From assembly GCF_018619475.1 (NCBI RefSeq), contig NZ_JAHFZG010000014.1, forward strand, positions 1 through 64,000: a DNA stretch of 64,000 bases. The letters are read 5' to 3'. A program made the position numbers and the translations under genes. Every line of letters begins with the position of its first letter. Within the stretch, counting starts at the first letter, position 1. Origin of the DNA: Rhodomicrobium sp. Az07 (GTDB taxonomy: Bacteria > Pseudomonadota > Alphaproteobacteria > Rhizobiales > Rhodomicrobiaceae). Shown piece after piece: positions 63,177 through 64,000 of this stretch. The notes beneath the pieces are model-generated. The model had not been told where the DNA came from and did no database searches. It saw only the letters and a list, made by a program, of their open reading frames with translations.

Positions 63177-63866
63177 TTAGCGCCTGTCGCTGTCGCTGCT
63201 GCCCATCAGACCGCCGCTGCCCGAGCCTTGGCGCTGGAAGCTCGGAGCGTTGTTAAGGTCTTGCTTCGACATGTTGATGGTGACGCGGTCGGGGGTGATA
63301 CCGCCGTCCTTCTTCAGATGGCCGTAGTCCACCGCGACGTTCTTCTCGCCGAGGCCGAGAAAGCCGCCTACGCCCACAACGACGGCGGCAATGCGGCCGT
63401 CCTTGTCGATCACGAGGTCGTTCAGGTTGCCGATCGACTCGCCAGCGGAATTATAGACGTTCTTGTTCCAGAGATTGGCGACAAGCCATTGATCGGCGCC
63501 TTTGGTCTGGCGGAAGCGTTCGGCCGAGCCGGTCTTCAGGCCCCGATCCTCCGTATCCATCTGCGCTTGCGTGCCGCTCTGGCTGGACTGCCCCGTCTGG
63601 CTTGTCCCTGTCTGGTTTCGCGAGTCCATCCGCTCCTGAGCAGATTGGCCCTGAGTTGTCTGCGCCATTCGCTCGCGGCTGGCGCGGTTCGACTGTTCCG
63701 CACGGATCGCGCCCGGATCGCCGGGACCGCGCGTTCCGAGGCTCGAGCCCGCGTTTCCGGGGGGATAGGATTCCTGAGGTAGCGGGGAATTCTGCTGGGT
63801 CTGTTGAGCTTGAGCCGCCGTCGCAAGCAGCAGCACTGCCGCAGCCGTGGTGGTTATACACTTCAT
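63177..63866 (-). CDS. Secreted PRC-barrel protein
   Basis: 229 residues from the ATG at 63866 (GAGGACTCGACC ahead). Signal peptide AAAVLLLATAAQAQ, a Gln/Ser/Gly-rich linker (QTGTSQTGQSSQSGTQAQ), then a PRC-barrel: QWLVANLWNKNVYNSAGESIGNLNDLVIDKDGRIAAVVVGVGG. PRC-barrel proteins of this type are periplasmic and general-stress linked in Rhizobiales. Lies close to the DUF892 gene, a common pairing. Confidence 0.9.
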   Translation of the reverse strand: MKCITTTAAAVLLLATAAQAQQTQQNSPLPQESYPPGNAGSSLGTRGPGDPGAIRAEQSNRASRERMAQTTQGQSAQERMDSRNQTGTSQTGQSSQSGTQAQMDTEDRGLKTGSAERFRQTKGADQWLVANLWNKNVYNSAGESIGNLNDLVIDKDGRIAAVVVGVGGFLGLGEKNVAVDYGHLKKDGGITPDRVTINMSKQDLNNAPSFQRQGSGSGGLMGSSDSDRR

Positions 63867-63994
63867 GGTCGAGTCCTCCGTTTCGTGATGGGTATTTCGC
63901 AAACGCTCAAGTCGGCGTGAAGTTCCGAATTTTTGAACGGGAACGCGCTCTCCTCTTGACGTGTTTCAACAGTCGTTTCGTCAACAGGAGGAAG

Positions 63995-64000
63995 ATGATG
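63995..64000 (+). CDS. Start of a gene running out of the window
   Basis: The last bases AACAGGAGGAAGATGATG contain a perfect ribosome-binding site AGGAGG at good distance from ATG at 63995 (or 63998). Only two codons are visible, so no product can be given. Confidence 0.6.

Overview
The window comes from a GC-rich alphaproteobacterium, most likely of the order Hyphomicrobiales (Rhizobiales). The evidence is the infA-maf-yacG-tRNA-Leu cluster, an Omp25/31-like porin and an ATM1-type ABC exporter. I cannot name the species from the sequence alone.

Positions 1 to about 41,912 are an integrated mobile element that continues past the left edge. Its right end is a tyrosine integrase (40541-41728) beside a truncated 3' half of tRNA-Thr(CGT) at 41863-41912, the usual scar of integration into a tRNA gene. 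It carries a plasmid-type replicon: parA, a ribbon-helix-helix partition-like partner, repA and six iterons, four of which lie at exact 22-bp spacing. No conjugation genes are visible, so whether it is an integrative conjugative element or an integrated plasmid stays open.

Element cargo from left to right: an IS5-family end and a full IS copy that splits a secreted S74-chaperone fibre gene in frame; a serine recombinase; a methylase-like gene and a GNAT gene, each broken by an in-frame TAG; a low-GC HEPN-motif gene; a second GIGT-repeat surface protein; a nicotianamine-synthase-like enzyme; a DUF4143 ATPase; and a second tyrosine recombinase. Then comes a defence island of an MNT/HEPN pair, a three-gene ParE locus with a ribbon-helix-helix protein on each side, a complete type II CBASS operon (capV, CD-NTase, cap2, cap3) and a type I restriction system with a Fic gene inside the operon. 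ArdC, an AlbA_2/Schlafen-like protein and a translationally coupled set of tiny acidic proteins with an adenine methylase follow, then the replicon and a second Fic protein.

From 41,913 onward the window is ordinary chromosome: a Cys-rich secreted protein, a DUF2059 protein, ahcY behind a double dyad operator, radC, a LOG-family hydrolase, an ATM1-like exporter, a porin, infA-maf-hyp-yacG, tRNA-Leu(CAA) and a D-Ala-D-Ala carboxypeptidase. An overlapping operon follows: an XRE regulator, hyfB, hyfC, hyfE, hyfF, hyfG, hyfI and a TusA-like gene. It encodes a membrane complex related to group 4 hydrogenase, but its large subunit lacks the first nickel-binding Cys pair, so it is better described as an energy-converting hydrogenase-related (Ehr) complex than as a hydrogenase. 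A CinA-like protein, a YbgC thioesterase, a DUF892 ferritin-like protein and a PRC-barrel protein close the window.

Most original points: the IS-split S74 fibre gene next to a serine recombinase, the NAS-like enzyme with its GNAT neighbour, the RHH-ParE-RHH locus, the alternating TTATGG palindrome cluster, an untracked 25-residue membrane peptide with a perfect Shine-Dalgarno, and the cysteine-less Ehr large subunit.
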